Positions 4,916-5,128 of a stretch of DNA of 5,128 nucleotides are shown piece after piece (position 1 is the stretch's first letter; each line of letters starts with the position of its first letter). The DNA is from Desulfobacteraceae bacterium (lineage in GTDB: Bacteria > Desulfobacterota > Desulfobacteria > Desulfobacterales > JAUWMJ01): the NCBI GenBank assembly GCA_030612225.1, contig JAUWOH010000253.1, positions 1-5,128 on the forward strand, written 5' to 3'. The notes below the pieces were generated by a model that searched no databases, was not told where the DNA came from, and saw only the letters and a list, made by a program, of their open reading frames with translations. A program made the position numbers and the translations under genes.

Positions 4916-5128
4916 GCGGCGAGCCGCGAGGCTGTTGGCGTTAAGGTAGCCGAGTTTATGAAAGATAAGGTCGGCGAAGAATATGCCGCCGTCATCACCG
5001 GCGTCACCCATTACGGCCTGTTTGTCGCGTTGGAAAATACCGCCGAGGGTTTAGTCCACGTGCGGACCTTGACCGGAGATTACTATCGTTTTGAGGCCGA
5101 CCGCTATCTACTTAGAGGCGAAAGATCC
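4907..5128 (+). CDS. rnr: Ribonuclease R fragment: linker and S1 domain (both ends missing)
   Basis: RNase R is a processive 3'-5' exoribonuclease that degrades structured RNA; its C-terminal S1 domain binds the substrate. The 74 codons present match the region just after the catalytic RNB domain. RTEAASREAVGVKVAEFMKD (from 4907) corresponds to the family's 'R-A-x-E-A-x-R-E ... K-x-A/C-E-F/Y-M-x-D' helix. The S1 domain follows from VGEEY (4970), with ITGVTHYGLFV, EGLVHVRTL and then TGDYYRFEADRYLLRGERS. The DYYRF...L.GER ending is characteristic of RNase R rather than of PNPase or ribosomal S1. The frame is open to the last base. There is no start: the N-terminal ~600 residues are absent because of the junction. 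Codon use is G/C-ending (GCC, GTC, ACC, GGC), unlike the rest of the window, so it may come from another organism. Confidence 0.85.

Noticed and set aside
415..5000. Plus-strand open frames opposite the minus-strand genes
   Set aside because: They are antisense shadows with low-complexity or cysteine/phenylalanine-rich translations. None shows a known domain or ribosome site, except the RNase R fragment at the right end.
4912..5007. N-terminal extension of Nnr from the GTG at 5005-5007
   Set aside because: It is the exact antisense of the RNase R S1 coding strand, has no ribosome site and lacks any YjeF_N motif. The start is an artefact of the junction.

Overview
The window looks like one strand of an AT-rich anaerobic proteobacterium, most likely of the old Deltaproteobacteria (Desulfobacterales-like). 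This is inferred from the minus-strand gene order nnr, tsaE, lysC, the style of the proteins, and the many short palindromic elements between genes. No taxonomic marker is present. All genes read leftward except a short piece at the extreme right end.

Layout from left to right. Positions 1-179 hold the 5' end of a small membrane-anchored protein of unknown function. Positions 270-764 encode a 164-residue protein with a SeqA-N/ribbon-helix-helix-like N-terminus, behind a near-consensus promoter with a palindrome over its -10. Positions 765-1270 hold no large gene; they contain that promoter, a possible 31-residue one-helix peptide, a candidate terminator hairpin and a dispersed-repeat-like hairpin. 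lysC (aspartate kinase, 1271-2488) is complete. tsaE (2881-3369) is complete, but its last codons lie inside a palindrome. Next comes nnr (NAD(P)HX epimerase/dehydratase), complete at its C-terminus but cut at its N-terminus. The last ~220 bases, on the plus strand, encode the S1-domain region of RNase R, also cut at its N-terminus.

lysC commits aspartate to lysine, threonine and methionine synthesis. TsaE is the ATPase of the tRNA t6A37 machinery. Nnr repairs damaged NAD(P)H. These are housekeeping genes often found together in this group, and here they appear to form one leftward transcription unit. The unusual part lies between them: each gap carries a different inverted-repeat element. 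One is a 292-bp imperfect palindrome directly upstream of the lysC Shine-Dalgarno, one is a 92-bp palindrome ending tsaE, and one is a 228-bp element with GAAC-phased ends between tsaE and nnr.

At about 4900-4915 the nnr and rnr fragments meet head to head, both missing their N-termini, with a jump in G+C. This is best read as a chimeric join (assembly or cloning) or, less likely, a real rearrangement. I found no convincing new multi-gene system. The repeats, the junction and the small regulator-like gene are the points worth following.
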